NCBI GenBank assembly: GCA_910587165.1
Contig: CAJUKP010000017.1
Coordinates: 1-48,275 of the forward strand
Direction: 5' to 3'
Length of the DNA stretch: 48,275 bases
Source: an uncultured Duncaniella sp.
GTDB lineage: Bacteria > Bacteroidota > Bacteroidia > Bacteroidales > Muribaculaceae
Part shown: positions 16,544-24,426 of the stretch, in pieces
Layout: each line of letters starts with the position of its first letter
Position numbering within the stretch: the first letter of the stretch is position 1
Notes under the pieces: generated by a model
Told to the model about the DNA's origin: nothing
The model's database searches: none
The model's input: only the letters and a program-made list of their open reading frames with translations
Made by a program: the position numbers and the translations under genes

Positions 16544-17854
16544 ATGAGTACATATATCATCGAAGGGGGCCATCGCCTCCATGGAAGCATCGCTCCACAG
16601 GGAGCCAAAAACGAAGCATTGCAGGTAATCAGCGCCACGCTTCTGACCTCTGAACCGGTGACAATCCACAATGTACCCAACATACTCGATGTGATGAATC
16701 TCATCGACCTGCTGAAGGCCATGAGAGTGAAAGTGGAGAAGATCGCCGATTCAAGCTGGCGTTTCCAGGCCGACGATCTTGACGAGGACTACATCTCGAG
16801 CGCCGACTTCGTGGCCCGGTGCGCGTCGCTGCGCGGATCGGTGCTTGTGGTGGGACCGCTTCTCGCGCGTCTCGGACAGGCATATTTCGCCAAACCGGGA
16901 GGAGACAAGATCGGTCGCCGCAAGGTCGACACCCATATCACCGGTCTCTCGAAGCTTGGAGCCATGATAGCCTACAATGAGGAACGCCAGGCCTACTACC
17001 TCGTCACCGTCAACGGACTGAAGGGCTGCTATATGCTGCTCGACGAGGCATCGGTGACCGGCACCGCCAACATAGTCATGGCCGCCGCCCTTGCCGAAGG
17101 CACCACCACAATCTACAATGCAGCCTGCGAACCCTACGTACAGCAACTTTGCAAGATGCTTGTCGGCATGGGCGTCACCATCGAGGGAATCGGTTCCAAC
17201 CTGCTTCGCATCACCGGTGTCCCCCGTCTGTCGGGAGCGGTCCACACGATCCTGCCAGACATGATCGAGGTGGGCAGTTTCATCGGTATGGCCGCTCTGA
17301 CCCGTAGCGAACTGACCATCAAGGACGTGTCATACGACAACCTCGGCATCATCCCCGACTCGTTCCGCCGGCTCGGCATCAACATCGAGCGCCGTGGCGA
17401 CGACATCTTCATCCCCGCACAGGATGTATATGAGATCGAGACAAACCTCGACGGCTCCATACCCACCATAGCCGACGCCCCGTGGCCCGGACTCACCCCC
17501 GACCTCCTGTCGGTGATGCTCGTCACCGCCACCCAGTGTAAGGGAAGTGTGCTCATACATCAGAAAATGTTCGAGAGCAGGTTGTTCTTCGTCGACCGTC
17601 TCATCGACATGGGCGCACAGATCATGCTCTGCGACCCCCACCGTGCCGTAGTGATAGGAATGGACCATAAGATGCCGTTGCGTGCCAACAAGATGCACTC
17701 GCCCGACATCCGCGCCGGAATAGCCATGCTCATCGCGGCCATGAGTGCACGTGGAGTATCGACAATCGACAACATCGACCAGATAGACCGCGGCTACGAA
17801 GCCATCGACACCCGCCTCAACTCCATCGGCGCCTGCATCTACCGCAGGGACTGA
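16544..17854 (+). CDS. murA: UDP-N-acetylglucosamine 1-carboxyvinyltransferase, Asp-type active site
   Basis: 436 residues. It transfers enolpyruvate from PEP to UDP-GlcNAc, the first committed step of peptidoglycan synthesis. Substrate-binding Lys22 and Asn23 lie in QGAKNEAL. The active-site loop reads KPGGDKIGRRKVDTHI: Asp121 stands where most enzymes have the Cys that fosfomycin alkylates (Cys115 in E. coli). In other bacteria (mycobacteria, chlamydiae) this Cys-to-Asp state keeps activity and gives intrinsic fosfomycin resistance, so the same is predicted here. It lies between murB and the RelA/SpoT gene, all on one strand and likely co-transcribed. Confidence 0.95.
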   Translation: MSTYIIEGGHRLHGSIAPQGAKNEALQVISATLLTSEPVTIHNVPNILDVMNLIDLLKAMRVKVEKIADSSWRFQADDLDEDYISSADFVARCASLRGSVLVVGPLLARLGQAYFAKPGGDKIGRRKVDTHITGLSKLGAMIAYNEERQAYYLVTVNGLKGCYMLLDEASVTGTANIVMAAALAEGTTTIYNAACEPYVQQLCKMLVGMGVTIEGIGSNLLRITGVPRLSGAVHTILPDMIEVGSFIGMAALTRSELTIKDVSYDNLGIIPDSFRRLGINIERRGDDIFIPAQDVYEIETNLDGSIPTIADAPWPGLTPDLLSVMLVTATQCKGSVLIHQKMFESRLFFVDRLIDMGAQIMLCDPHRAVVIGMDHKMPLRANKMHSPDIRAGIAMLIAAMSARGVSTIDNIDQIDRGYEAIDTRLNSIGACIYRRD

Positions 17855-17908
17855 CCGGAGCCGGCATATCATCACATCATCCCCCCAATAACCAACCGGT
17901 TGCCAGCA

Positions 17909-20101
17909 ATGAAAGATAAAATGCAGTCATTCTCCACATTCCGTCTCATCAGGCAGCTCCTCGCCGATACATCCGAGGTGGCCGAGCGCGACGATGTAGG
18001 GAAACTGTTGAAGATATACCGCGATGCAGGAAACGAGGGCCGGATTCCGGCTCCCGTCAACGGTATCAACCCGCTCCACCGATCGCTCCACACAGCCATA
18101 ACCCTGTGCGAGATGGTATCGCCGGACCGTAACATGGTCATAGCCACACTGCTCTACGAGCTTTGCGCCACAGGCTCAATCACTGCCGACGACGCCGGAA
18201 AGCTTTGGGATGAGGATGTGGCCAGACTGCTCAACGGGCTGCTGAAAGTGACATCGCTCTACGGGAAACACTCGGCCGTGAAGACCGACAATTTCCGTCA
18301 TCTGCTCATGGCCTTCGCCGAGGATATCAGGGTCATCATAATAATGATAGTCGACCGCCTGTGTCTCATGAGGCTCATCAACCATCATCCCGATGAGAAA
18401 TTTGTGGCCGACACGGCCTTCGAGGCAAGCTATCTGTATGCACCGCTGGCCCATCGTCTCGGACTTTACAAGATAAAAGGCGATCTCGAGGACCTCTCGC
18501 TCAAGTACACCTCTCGCGACACCTATACCAAGATAGCCCGCGAGCTCAACGAGACAAAAGTGGCCCGTGATGCCTATATTGCCGACTTCATAGCCCCTGT
18601 CCGTGAGAAACTCGAGAAGACAGGCCTCAGATATGAAATCAAAGGCCGCACGAAATCCATCTTCTCCATCTGGAACAAACTGCGCAAACAGCAGGTGGAG
18701 ATGTCGGGAATCTACGATCTGTTTGCCATACGCATCATACTCGATGTCCCGCTCGAGGATGAGAAAGCCGAATGCTGGAAAGTGTTCTCGATAGTCACCG
18801 ATATGTACACCCCAAACCCCAAGCGGCTCAAGGACTGGCTGTCCATCCCCAAGAGCAATGGCTATGAAAGCCTGCACACCACCGTGATGGGGCCGGGCAA
18901 CAAATGGGTCGAGGTGCAGATAAGGACACGCCGGATGGATCTCGTGGCTGAGAAAGGTCTCGCTGCCCACTGGCGATACAAAGGCATCAAGAGCGAGGGG
19001 GATCTCGACACATGGATGAACAACGTGCGCGACATCCTCGAGACTGCCGACGGCCCCATGGAGCTCATGAAGAACTTCAAGATGGACCTCTATGACAAGG
19101 AGGTGTTCGTCTTCACCCCACGCGGCGATCTTCACCGGCTGCCGCTCGGTGCGACTGTGCTCGACTTCGCCTTCGCCATACACTCGAAGATAGGATGCTC
19201 ATGTGTGGGCGCCAAGGTCAACGGGCGCAACCGCAAACTCACATACAAGCTCCACTCGGGCGACACCGCCGAGATCATAACCGCACCGGGTCAGACCCCA
19301 AAACAGGATTGGCTCAACTTCGTGGTGACATCCAAGGCCCGCAACAAGATCCGCCAGACCATCAACGAGAGAGCCAACCGCTCGGCAGAATTCGGCCGCG
19401 AACTGCTCCAGCGCCGCTGCAAGAACCGTAAGATCGAACTGGAGGAGGGCGCCCTGATGCGCACCATCAAGAAACTCGGATTCCGCACCGTCACCGACTT
19501 CTACAAGGCGATAGCCGACGAATCGACTGATGTGAACGATGTGCTCGCCACCTACGAAATGATCGAGAGCGGCGACCGCAAGGCTGAGGAGCGTCGCTCG
19601 GCAGAGGAGTTCGAGCTTCGCGACCCCGCCGAACGTCTGGCCGACAGCAGCGATGACATTCTCGTGATAGGCGACAACATCAAGGGCCTGAACTACCGTC
19701 TTTCGAAATGCTGCAATCCTATATTCGGCGATGATGTGTTCGGATTCGTATCAGCCGAAGGGGTGGTGAAGATCCACCGCAACGACTGTCCGAACGCGGC
19801 CCATATTCGCGACCGTTATCCCTACAGAGTGATACGCACCCGTTGGTCAGGAAAGGCCGGAAGCCAATTCGCCGCAACGATAAGGATTGTCGGTAATGAC
19901 GACATAGGCATCGTCACCAACATCACCTCGATCATCAACAAAGAGAAGGAGGTCTCGCTTCGCAATATCTCAATCGAAAGCCATGACGGCATCTTCTCCG
20001 GATTTCTCGTGCTCGGAGTCAACGACACCTCCGCGCTGAGTGAAATAATAAAGAAAATCAAAACTGTAAAAGGCATAAAAGATGTTCAACGCAGCAATTA
20101 G
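17909..20101 (+). CDS. RelA/SpoT (p)ppGpp synthetase with degenerate hydrolase site
   Basis: 730 residues from the ATG at 17909; a TTG three codons upstream could extend it. Counting from that TTG, the HD hydrolase region (about 40-200) has YE at 86-87 (LLYELCATG) where active enzymes have HD, and VDRLCLMR replaces ADRLHNMR, so ppGpp hydrolysis is probably lost. The synthetase part looks intact: GRTKSIFSIWNKLRKQ, YDLFAIRI and RLKD at 309-312 followed by GYESLH. A TGS domain (about 400-462) and a C-terminal ACT domain (about 660-730) follow. It is probably a synthesis-only RelA, although RxKD is the motif of bifunctional enzymes. Its stop codon is completed by a MITE-like insertion. Confidence 0.92.
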   Translation: MKDKMQSFSTFRLIRQLLADTSEVAERDDVGKLLKIYRDAGNEGRIPAPVNGINPLHRSLHTAITLCEMVSPDRNMVIATLLYELCATGSITADDAGKLWDEDVARLLNGLLKVTSLYGKHSAVKTDNFRHLLMAFAEDIRVIIIMIVDRLCLMRLINHHPDEKFVADTAFEASYLYAPLAHRLGLYKIKGDLEDLSLKYTSRDTYTKIARELNETKVARDAYIADFIAPVREKLEKTGLRYEIKGRTKSIFSIWNKLRKQQVEMSGIYDLFAIRIILDVPLEDEKAECWKVFSIVTDMYTPNPKRLKDWLSIPKSNGYESLHTTVMGPGNKWVEVQIRTRRMDLVAEKGLAAHWRYKGIKSEGDLDTWMNNVRDILETADGPMELMKNFKMDLYDKEVFVFTPRGDLHRLPLGATVLDFAFAIHSKIGCSCVGAKVNGRNRKLTYKLHSGDTAEIITAPGQTPKQDWLNFVVTSKARNKIRQTINERANRSAEFGRELLQRRCKNRKIELEEGALMRTIKKLGFRTVTDFYKAIADESTDVNDVLATYEMIESGDRKAEERRSAEEFELRDPAERLADSSDDILVIGDNIKGLNYRLSKCCNPIFGDDVFGFVSAEGVVKIHRNDCPNAAHIRDRYPYRVIRTRWSGKAGSQFAATIRIVGNDDIGIVTNITSIINKEKEVSLRNISIESHDGIFSGFLVLGVNDTSALSEIIKKIKTVKGIKDVQRSN

Positions 20102-20192
20102 AGGGCGTTTAATAACAAATGTTAAAACCAGAGTCCAATCTCATGAGGTTGTTTACGTCATTAAAAGAGGGAGCATAGCTGTAGCTATGTGA
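20082..20192 (+). pseudogene. stranded original start of the downstream lipoprotein gene
   Basis: The ATG at 20082, inside the 3' end of relA, opens a frame MFNAAIR that continues only into the inserted element and stops at TGA 20190-20192 after 36 codons. If the element (20101-20436) and one TTA copy are removed, the frame runs on without a break into YLLPLSVIAAMASC, giving a textbook lipoprotein signal peptide with lipobox Cys at residue 21. So this is the severed 5' end of the gene whose body now starts after 20439. Phase and residues fit exactly. Confidence 0.8.
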
Positions 20193-20439
20193 CCGATTTT
20201 CAGGGCGTAAACAATCCATGAGATTGGATGCTTACAAGGTAACTTAAATAGTGATCATATATTTTAAATCTTAAATAGAATGAATTCTAAAAGTAAGTTT
20301 TGCCTCATGGATGTCTTTTTGGCTAAATTATCCCTAATCCTCGGTCACATAGCTACAGCTATGCTCCCTCAGATTATGAATAATTTACCTCAAAAATACA
20401 TCCACTCTGGTTTAACATTTGTTATTAAACGCCCTCTTA
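20098..20439. mobile_element. 336-bp MITE-like element with TTA target duplication
   Basis: The element is 20101-20436, with TTA at 20098-20100 and again at 20437-20439. The terminal inverted repeats, starting GAGGGCGTTTAATAACAAAT and pairing with the right end, match over about 35 bp. Inside, 20167-20194 and 20343-20370 are perfect reverse complements (28 nt) containing CATAGCTGTAGCTATG. It has no transposase, so it would need to be mobilised in trans; a 3-bp TNA duplication fits some IS5-group (IS1031-like) transposases, which is tentative. It is AT-rich compared with its surroundings. The inserted G restores the relA stop codon TAG at 20099-20101. Confidence 0.85.
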
Positions 20440-21275
20440 GATACCTCCTCCCCCTCTCCGTAATCGCCGCCATGGCCTCGTGCTCAGGTTCCGGCGACAA
20501 GGAAAAAGCGGAAGACCTGCTTGCCCAGGCCGAGACTGCCGTGAAGGAGGCCGACTATCAGCGCGCCATTCTTCTCACCGACTCCATCAAAAGAGCATAT
20601 CCCAAGGAGATTGACACACGCCGCCGTGCCCTTCACGTGGCCTCGACAGCCACCGAGGGTCTCACCCTCCGCCAACTCGAGACAGCCGACTCCATCCTGG
20701 CAGTGACCGGAGTGAGAGGCGACTCTCTCAGCCGTCTGGTGAAATTCGTCAGCAACCCTATCGAGGGATACTATACAGGCGCATCGGTCAATCCATCGGC
20801 CTTCCACGGCACTACCGGAATCCAGGCCCGTGTATCGCCTGGAGGAGACTTCTACATCATCTCTTCCATTCCGGTGGCCAAAGGGGTGAAAAGCACTTCT
20901 GTAGCCGTAAGCTGTGACGGCGAAAGCATAGCCACCTCCACCGTCCCCCACGACGGCGAACGCAACGACCGTTCGCTCGGAGCGGAAATAATCACCTTCA
21001 TGGGTGTGGAGTGTGAGGATCTGGGACGTTTCATCGCCGACAACCGCGACCGACAGCTCACACTGACCTTCAACGGAGCAAAAAGTGTCTCCGTACCTCT
21101 TCCGAAAGATCAGGCCGAGGAAGTAGCCACTCTGTATGACTATGCCTCGACCCTGCGCGAGGCCAAACTTGCAGCCATCGAAAAGGAGCGGCTGACTCGA
21201 GCGCTCGACCTGGCCCGTTCACAATCAGCAAGAACCTATATTGAAAAAGACTCTCTTGTAAATGAAAACCGTTAA
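20280..21275 (+). CDS. lipoprotein whose N-terminus is replaced by MITE sequence
   Basis: As it stands the frame opens at an ATG inside the inserted element and gives 331 residues; the first 52 are encoded by the element. The native part begins RYLLPLSVIAAMASC with the lipobox Cys at residue 68, then a charged helical region (KEKAEDLLAQAETAVKEADY), a beta-rich middle and a C-terminal coiled coil (about 290-325, REAKLAAIEKERLTRALDLA). I do not recognise the domain; the AQAE...DYQRA stretch resembles TPR-like tail-anchored lipoproteins. Whether the product is still made and lipidated is doubtful, because the original start was lost. The body shows no stop or frameshift, so the insertion is probably recent or translation restarts within the element. 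It overlaps the YihY gene by 14 bp. Confidence 0.7.
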   Translation: MNSKSKFCLMDVFLAKLSLILGHIATAMLPQIMNNLPQKYIHSGLTFVIKRPLRYLLPLSVIAAMASCSGSGDKEKAEDLLAQAETAVKEADYQRAILLTDSIKRAYPKEIDTRRRALHVASTATEGLTLRQLETADSILAVTGVRGDSLSRLVKFVSNPIEGYYTGASVNPSAFHGTTGIQARVSPGGDFYIISSIPVAKGVKSTSVAVSCDGESIATSTVPHDGERNDRSLGAEIITFMGVECEDLGRFIADNRDRQLTLTFNGAKSVSVPLPKDQAEEVATLYDYASTLREAKLAAIEKERLTRALDLARSQSARTYIEKDSLVNENR

Positions 21276-22644
21276 CGACACGGACAAGGATAAGAAACCG
21301 GACGATCAGCAACAGCCGGGACTCTATGACCGGCTCTACGCCCGCGCGCTCAAATTCTGGGAATACTGCTCGGACGGTGTATGGACCGACCACCGCAACA
21401 CACTGAAGATCCGGACCATCAAGACTCTCAACCTCACGGTCAGGACATTCATGAGCGGCGACCTGCAGGTCAAGGCATACGCCCTCACCTATCAGACATT
21501 GCTTGCCGTGGTGCCTGCACTGGCTCTGCTCTTCGCCATCGGACGAGGATTCGGATTCCAGAACATACTCGAGAAACAGCTCTTCACTTATTTCCCGTCG
21601 CAACACCGGGCCCTGCAGATGGCATTCTCATTTGTCGACTCCTGTCTGGCCCAGGCTTCGGAAGGGATCTTCGTAGGTGTCGGTATCGTCTTCCTTCTCT
21701 GGACCATCATCTCGCTTCTGAGCAATGTAGAGACCACGTTCAACCAGATATGGGGTGTGGTGTTCGACCGCTCTTTCTTCAGAAAGATCACCGACTATCT
21801 GGCCATCTGCATCATTCTCCCCATACTTATGATATGTTCGGGTGGTCTGCAGATATTCATGTCGAATACCATTCAGAAGCTGCTCCCGTTCGACTTCCTG
21901 TCGCCCGTGCTTGAGATCGGGCTCGATGTGGCGTCTGTCGCTTTCACCTGGTTGTTCTTCGCCGGTGCCTATATGCTCATCCCCAACACAAGGGTGAAGT
22001 TCAAGAACGCCTTCCTGGCCGGAATCCTGGCCGGAACGGCATTCCAGCTGCTCCAATGGCTCTTCATCAACGGACAGATGGGTGTGGCGAAGTACAACGC
22101 CATCTACGGCTCCTTCTCCTTCCTCCCTTTGATGCTCCTGTGGATGCAGTTCTCATGGCTCATCACGCTCGCAGGAGCCCTCATCTGTTGTTCGGCACAG
22201 AACATCAGTATGTTCAGCTATGACAGACAGGTCAGGGATATCTCGGCTGACTATTTCCGTAAAGTCACACTCTCGGTGCTCGCTCTCATACTCAAACGTT
22301 TCCGCAACAACCAGACCCCGCCAACCATAGCACGCATAGCCGACGAGACCCTCATCCCGTTCCGTCTGGTCCGTCTGGCCACGGACAGACTGCTGAGATG
22401 CGGCCTTCTGATTCATGTGGTGACCGATGACATCAAGGACGACCGCGAGGAACTGCCGCTCCAGCCGGCGATGAGTCTTGACCATTACACCGTGGCATGG
22501 ACCATCGACCGTCTGCGCACATACGGGGAGAAAGATTTCATTCCCGGACTTGCCGAACGCTTTCCTGAAGTCATCGGGCAATGCGACGCTGTTACCGAGG
22601 CATTGAAGAAGATACCTTCGACCGCCAATCTCGCCGACCTCTGA
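21262..22644 (+). CDS. YihY/BrkB-family inner-membrane protein
   Basis: 460 residues. It has a soluble N-terminal part, then a membrane domain of about six segments (for example YQTLLAVVPALALLFAIG, IFVGVGIVFLLWTIISLLS, LAICIILPILMICSGGLQIF, ASVAFTWLFFAGAYMLIP, FSFLPLMLLWMQFSWLITLA). The GVWTDHRN start and NYNAIYGSF-type loop (KYNAIYGSFSFLPL) are family signatures. The C-terminal 120 residues resemble a winged helix (TPPTIARIADETLIPFRLVR), as in other Bacteroidetes members. The family was once called RNase BN in error; its function is unsettled. Its start overlaps the lipoprotein gene, so expression may be coupled to that gene, which the MITE has disturbed. Confidence 0.88.
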   Translation: MKTVNDTDKDKKPDDQQQPGLYDRLYARALKFWEYCSDGVWTDHRNTLKIRTIKTLNLTVRTFMSGDLQVKAYALTYQTLLAVVPALALLFAIGRGFGFQNILEKQLFTYFPSQHRALQMAFSFVDSCLAQASEGIFVGVGIVFLLWTIISLLSNVETTFNQIWGVVFDRSFFRKITDYLAICIILPILMICSGGLQIFMSNTIQKLLPFDFLSPVLEIGLDVASVAFTWLFFAGAYMLIPNTRVKFKNAFLAGILAGTAFQLLQWLFINGQMGVAKYNAIYGSFSFLPLMLLWMQFSWLITLAGALICCSAQNISMFSYDRQVRDISADYFRKVTLSVLALILKRFRNNQTPPTIARIADETLIPFRLVRLATDRLLRCGLLIHVVTDDIKDDREELPLQPAMSLDHYTVAWTIDRLRTYGEKDFIPGLAERFPEVIGQCDAVTEALKKIPSTANLADL

Positions 22645-22682
22645 CCAAGACATTAACGAACCATATACCAACAAAAACAACT

Positions 22683-23057
22683 ATGAAAGAAGTAATCTCA
22701 ACCACATCCGCACCGGCAGCGATAGGTCCCTACAGCCAGGCCATCAAAGCCGGCAACCTCCTGTTCTGCTCGGGCCAGATTCCCGTCAATCCCGCCACCG
22801 GAGAAGTTCCCGAAGGCATCGAGGCCCAGACCCGCCAGGCTCTCGCCAACGTGAAAGCTCTTCTTGCAGCCGCCGGAACCGATCTGAGCCATGTTGTCAA
22901 GACCACCGTGTTCCTGGCCGACATGAGCCTTTTCGCTCCCATGAACGCTGTCTATGCCGAGACATTCAGCGAACCGTTCCCCGCACGTTCAGCCGTAGCT
23001 GTCCGCGAGCTCCCGAAACAAGTGCTCGTCGAGGTGGAAGTGATAGCCGCACTCTGA
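22683..23057 (+). CDS. ridA: RidA family enamine/imine deaminase
   Basis: 124 residues from the ATG at 22683; an upstream frame overlapping yihY is rejected. RidA hydrolyses reactive 2-aminoacrylate and related enamines released by PLP enzymes, protecting the cell. IGPYSQAIKAG, FCSGQIPVNP, the catalytic Arg102 in PARSAVAV and Glu118 in VEVEVIA are all present. Cytosolic trimer in known members. It starts 38 bp after yihY and ends the plus-strand run before the hairpin element at 23085. Confidence 0.94.
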   Translation: MKEVISTTSAPAAIGPYSQAIKAGNLLFCSGQIPVNPATGEVPEGIEAQTRQALANVKALLAAAGTDLSHVVKTTVFLADMSLFAPMNAVYAETFSEPFPARSAVAVRELPKQVLVEVEVIAAL

Positions 23058-23084
23058 TCCATACCGGGTCAGCGGACATAAAAG

Positions 23085-23220
23085 TTACCGATCAGGAAAA
23101 GGATACAAAGGACCAAAAGTTCAAAAGGAACATATTTTTTATCAGTCTGATGAATCTGAATCAAAAATAATTTGTTCCTTTTGAACTTTTGGTCCTTTGT
23201 ATCCTTTTCCTGACCGGTAA
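23085..23220. repeat. long-stem intergenic hairpin element B
   Basis: Arms at 23085-23132 and 23172-23220 pair over about 47 nt with one or two mismatches, around the loop core ATCAGTCTGATGAATCTGAA. It is the best-preserved member of the family that includes 1887-2025 and, like that one, sits between two convergent genes (ridA and yjbQ). The stem differs from element A by changes on both arms that keep pairing. Confidence 0.85.
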
Positions 23221-23224
23221 TCCT

Positions 23225-23638
23225 CTATTCTCCAACAATCGTGGCCACGATGTGACGCGGACCGCCGCTGTTGCGGAACTCGCAGAGATAAATCCCCTGC
23301 CAGATGCCCAGATTGAGACGTCCGTGGGTCACAGGCACAGTCAGGGTCGAGCCGACTATCACGGCCTTGGCGTGTGATGGCATATCGTCAGGCCCCTCGT
23401 CGACATGAAGGTAATAGGGCGCATTCTCCGGGACAAGACGGTTGAATATCGCGTTAAGGTCATGGCGCACATCAGGATCGGCATTCTCGTTCAGGGCCAG
23501 AGCCGCCGACGTGTGTTTGATGATGAGATGAAGAAGCCCCTTTTCGGGAAGCGGCGGCAACTCACGCATCACATCCCCCGTCACCAGATGGATACCTCTG
23601 GGATAAGGGCGCAGTGAAAATTCAATTTGCTGTATCAT
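23225..23638 (-). CDS. YjbQ/UPF0047 family protein (secondary thiamine-phosphate synthase type)
   Basis: 137 residues, full length. Signatures: HTSAALALNENADPDV (His42, Asn50, Glu51, Asp54), DDMPSHAK at 84-91 and GIWQGIYLCEFR at 111-122. Members can complement loss of thiamine-phosphate synthase weakly, but the real reaction is unclear. Single gene, convergent with ridA and divergent from the nitroreductase. A TACATTTG box (minus strand, 23651-23644) ends 5 bp before the ATG, predicting an almost leaderless mRNA. Confidence 0.92.
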   Translation of the reverse strand: MIQQIEFSLRPYPRGIHLVTGDVMRELPPLPEKGLLHLIIKHTSAALALNENADPDVRHDLNAIFNRLVPENAPYYLHVDEGPDDMPSHAKAVIVGSTLTVPVTHGRLNLGIWQGIYLCEFRNSGGPRHIVATIVGE

Positions 23639-23643
23639 GGATG

Positions 23644-23651
23644 CAAATGTA
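23644..23651 (-). promoter_or_regulatory. candidate -7 box of the yjbQ gene
   Basis: Minus strand TACATTTG fits TAnnTTTG and lies 5 bp upstream of the ATG at 23638. No TTTG is present at the -33 position. Confidence 0.4.
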
Positions 23652-23720
23652 ATAAAAAATACCCATATATTCTCTCCGGATAAGGAATTCCATCATCCGG
23701 ACAATCAAAAAACATCTGAC

Positions 23721-24308
23721 ATGAACAAACTGTCACTGCTTGAGCAACTTCTCGCGACGAACCGGTCAGTCCGTCGGTTTGACCGGTCAAAAAAGATATC
23801 AGCCGGATTACTGGAAAGACTGATCGGTCTCACACGGCTATGCGCATCGGGGAGAAATCTCCAACCTCTCCGCTACCGCCTCGTGACGGACAATGATGAA
23901 TGCGCTGACGTATTCCGCACATTGTCATGGGCCGGATACTACAGGAACTGGCCCGGGCCGTCTGAAAAAGAACGTCCGGTTGCATACATAGTCCAGTGTC
24001 TTGACACACGGATATGCCCCGACTGTCTGTGTGACGACGGTCTGCAGCTCGAAGCCATCACATTGGGAGCGACAGCTGCCGGTGCATCATGCTGCATAAT
24101 CAAAGCCTTCAACGGTCCCGCACTTTCAGAAATTCTCCACCTCCCCGCCTTCTATACACCACGCTATGTGGTAGCAATGGGCTATGCCGCCGAGAGAGTC
24201 AAGCTGGTAGATCTGGGTGAAGACGGTGACATCAGATATTATCGTGATGAAAACGATGCACAATGTGTGCCCAAACGCCAGATCAGCGACCTATTGATCC
24301 GTCCGTAG
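23721..24308 (+). CDS. nitroreductase family protein
   Basis: 195 residues from the ATG at 23721; an in-frame ATG at 23637 would overlap the divergent yjbQ start and its promoter, so it is less likely. LLATNRSVRRFDRSKKIS is the usual FMN-binding start and SGRNLQPLRYRLVTD the next conserved block; GLQLEAITLGATAAGASCC and PRYVVAMGYAAE complete the fold. A Cys-rich loop (CPDCLCDDG) precedes the third block. An FMN-dependent NAD(P)H oxidoreductase is expected; its substrate is unknown. Single gene, with hairpins between it and thrS. Confidence 0.87.
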   Translation: MNKLSLLEQLLATNRSVRRFDRSKKISAGLLERLIGLTRLCASGRNLQPLRYRLVTDNDECADVFRTLSWAGYYRNWPGPSEKERPVAYIVQCLDTRICPDCLCDDGLQLEAITLGATAAGASCCIIKAFNGPALSEILHLPAFYTPRYVVAMGYAAERVKLVDLGEDGDIRYYRDENDAQCVPKRQISDLLIRP

Positions 24309-24328
24309 CAGGCACAATGCATATACGC

Positions 24329-24426
24329 AATCCCCGTCCGGAGTATCGTATATTGACGACTGACATCCATCCGTCTGACACTTGCATATTTGCGGATGGA
24401 TTTCTTGCCTCTACGGGGATTTTTTC
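24329..24426 (+). terminator. nested hairpin between the nitroreductase gene and thrS
   Basis: Outer arms AATCCCCGT (24329-24337) and ACGGGGATT (24413-24421) are followed by a run of T. An inner perfect stem ATCCATCCG / CGGATGGAT lies near 24366-24374 and 24393-24401. It could terminate the nitroreductase transcript; the thrS -7 box begins directly after the T run, so it is upstream of the thrS start site. Confidence 0.45.

Noticed and set aside
21262..22644. Ribonuclease BN
   Set aside because: The YihY family was named RNase BN by mistake; no nuclease motif is present and the protein is a membrane protein.
23637..23720. Upstream start for the nitroreductase
   Set aside because: It would overlap the divergent yjbQ start and run through its promoter; the residues encoded are not conserved-looking.
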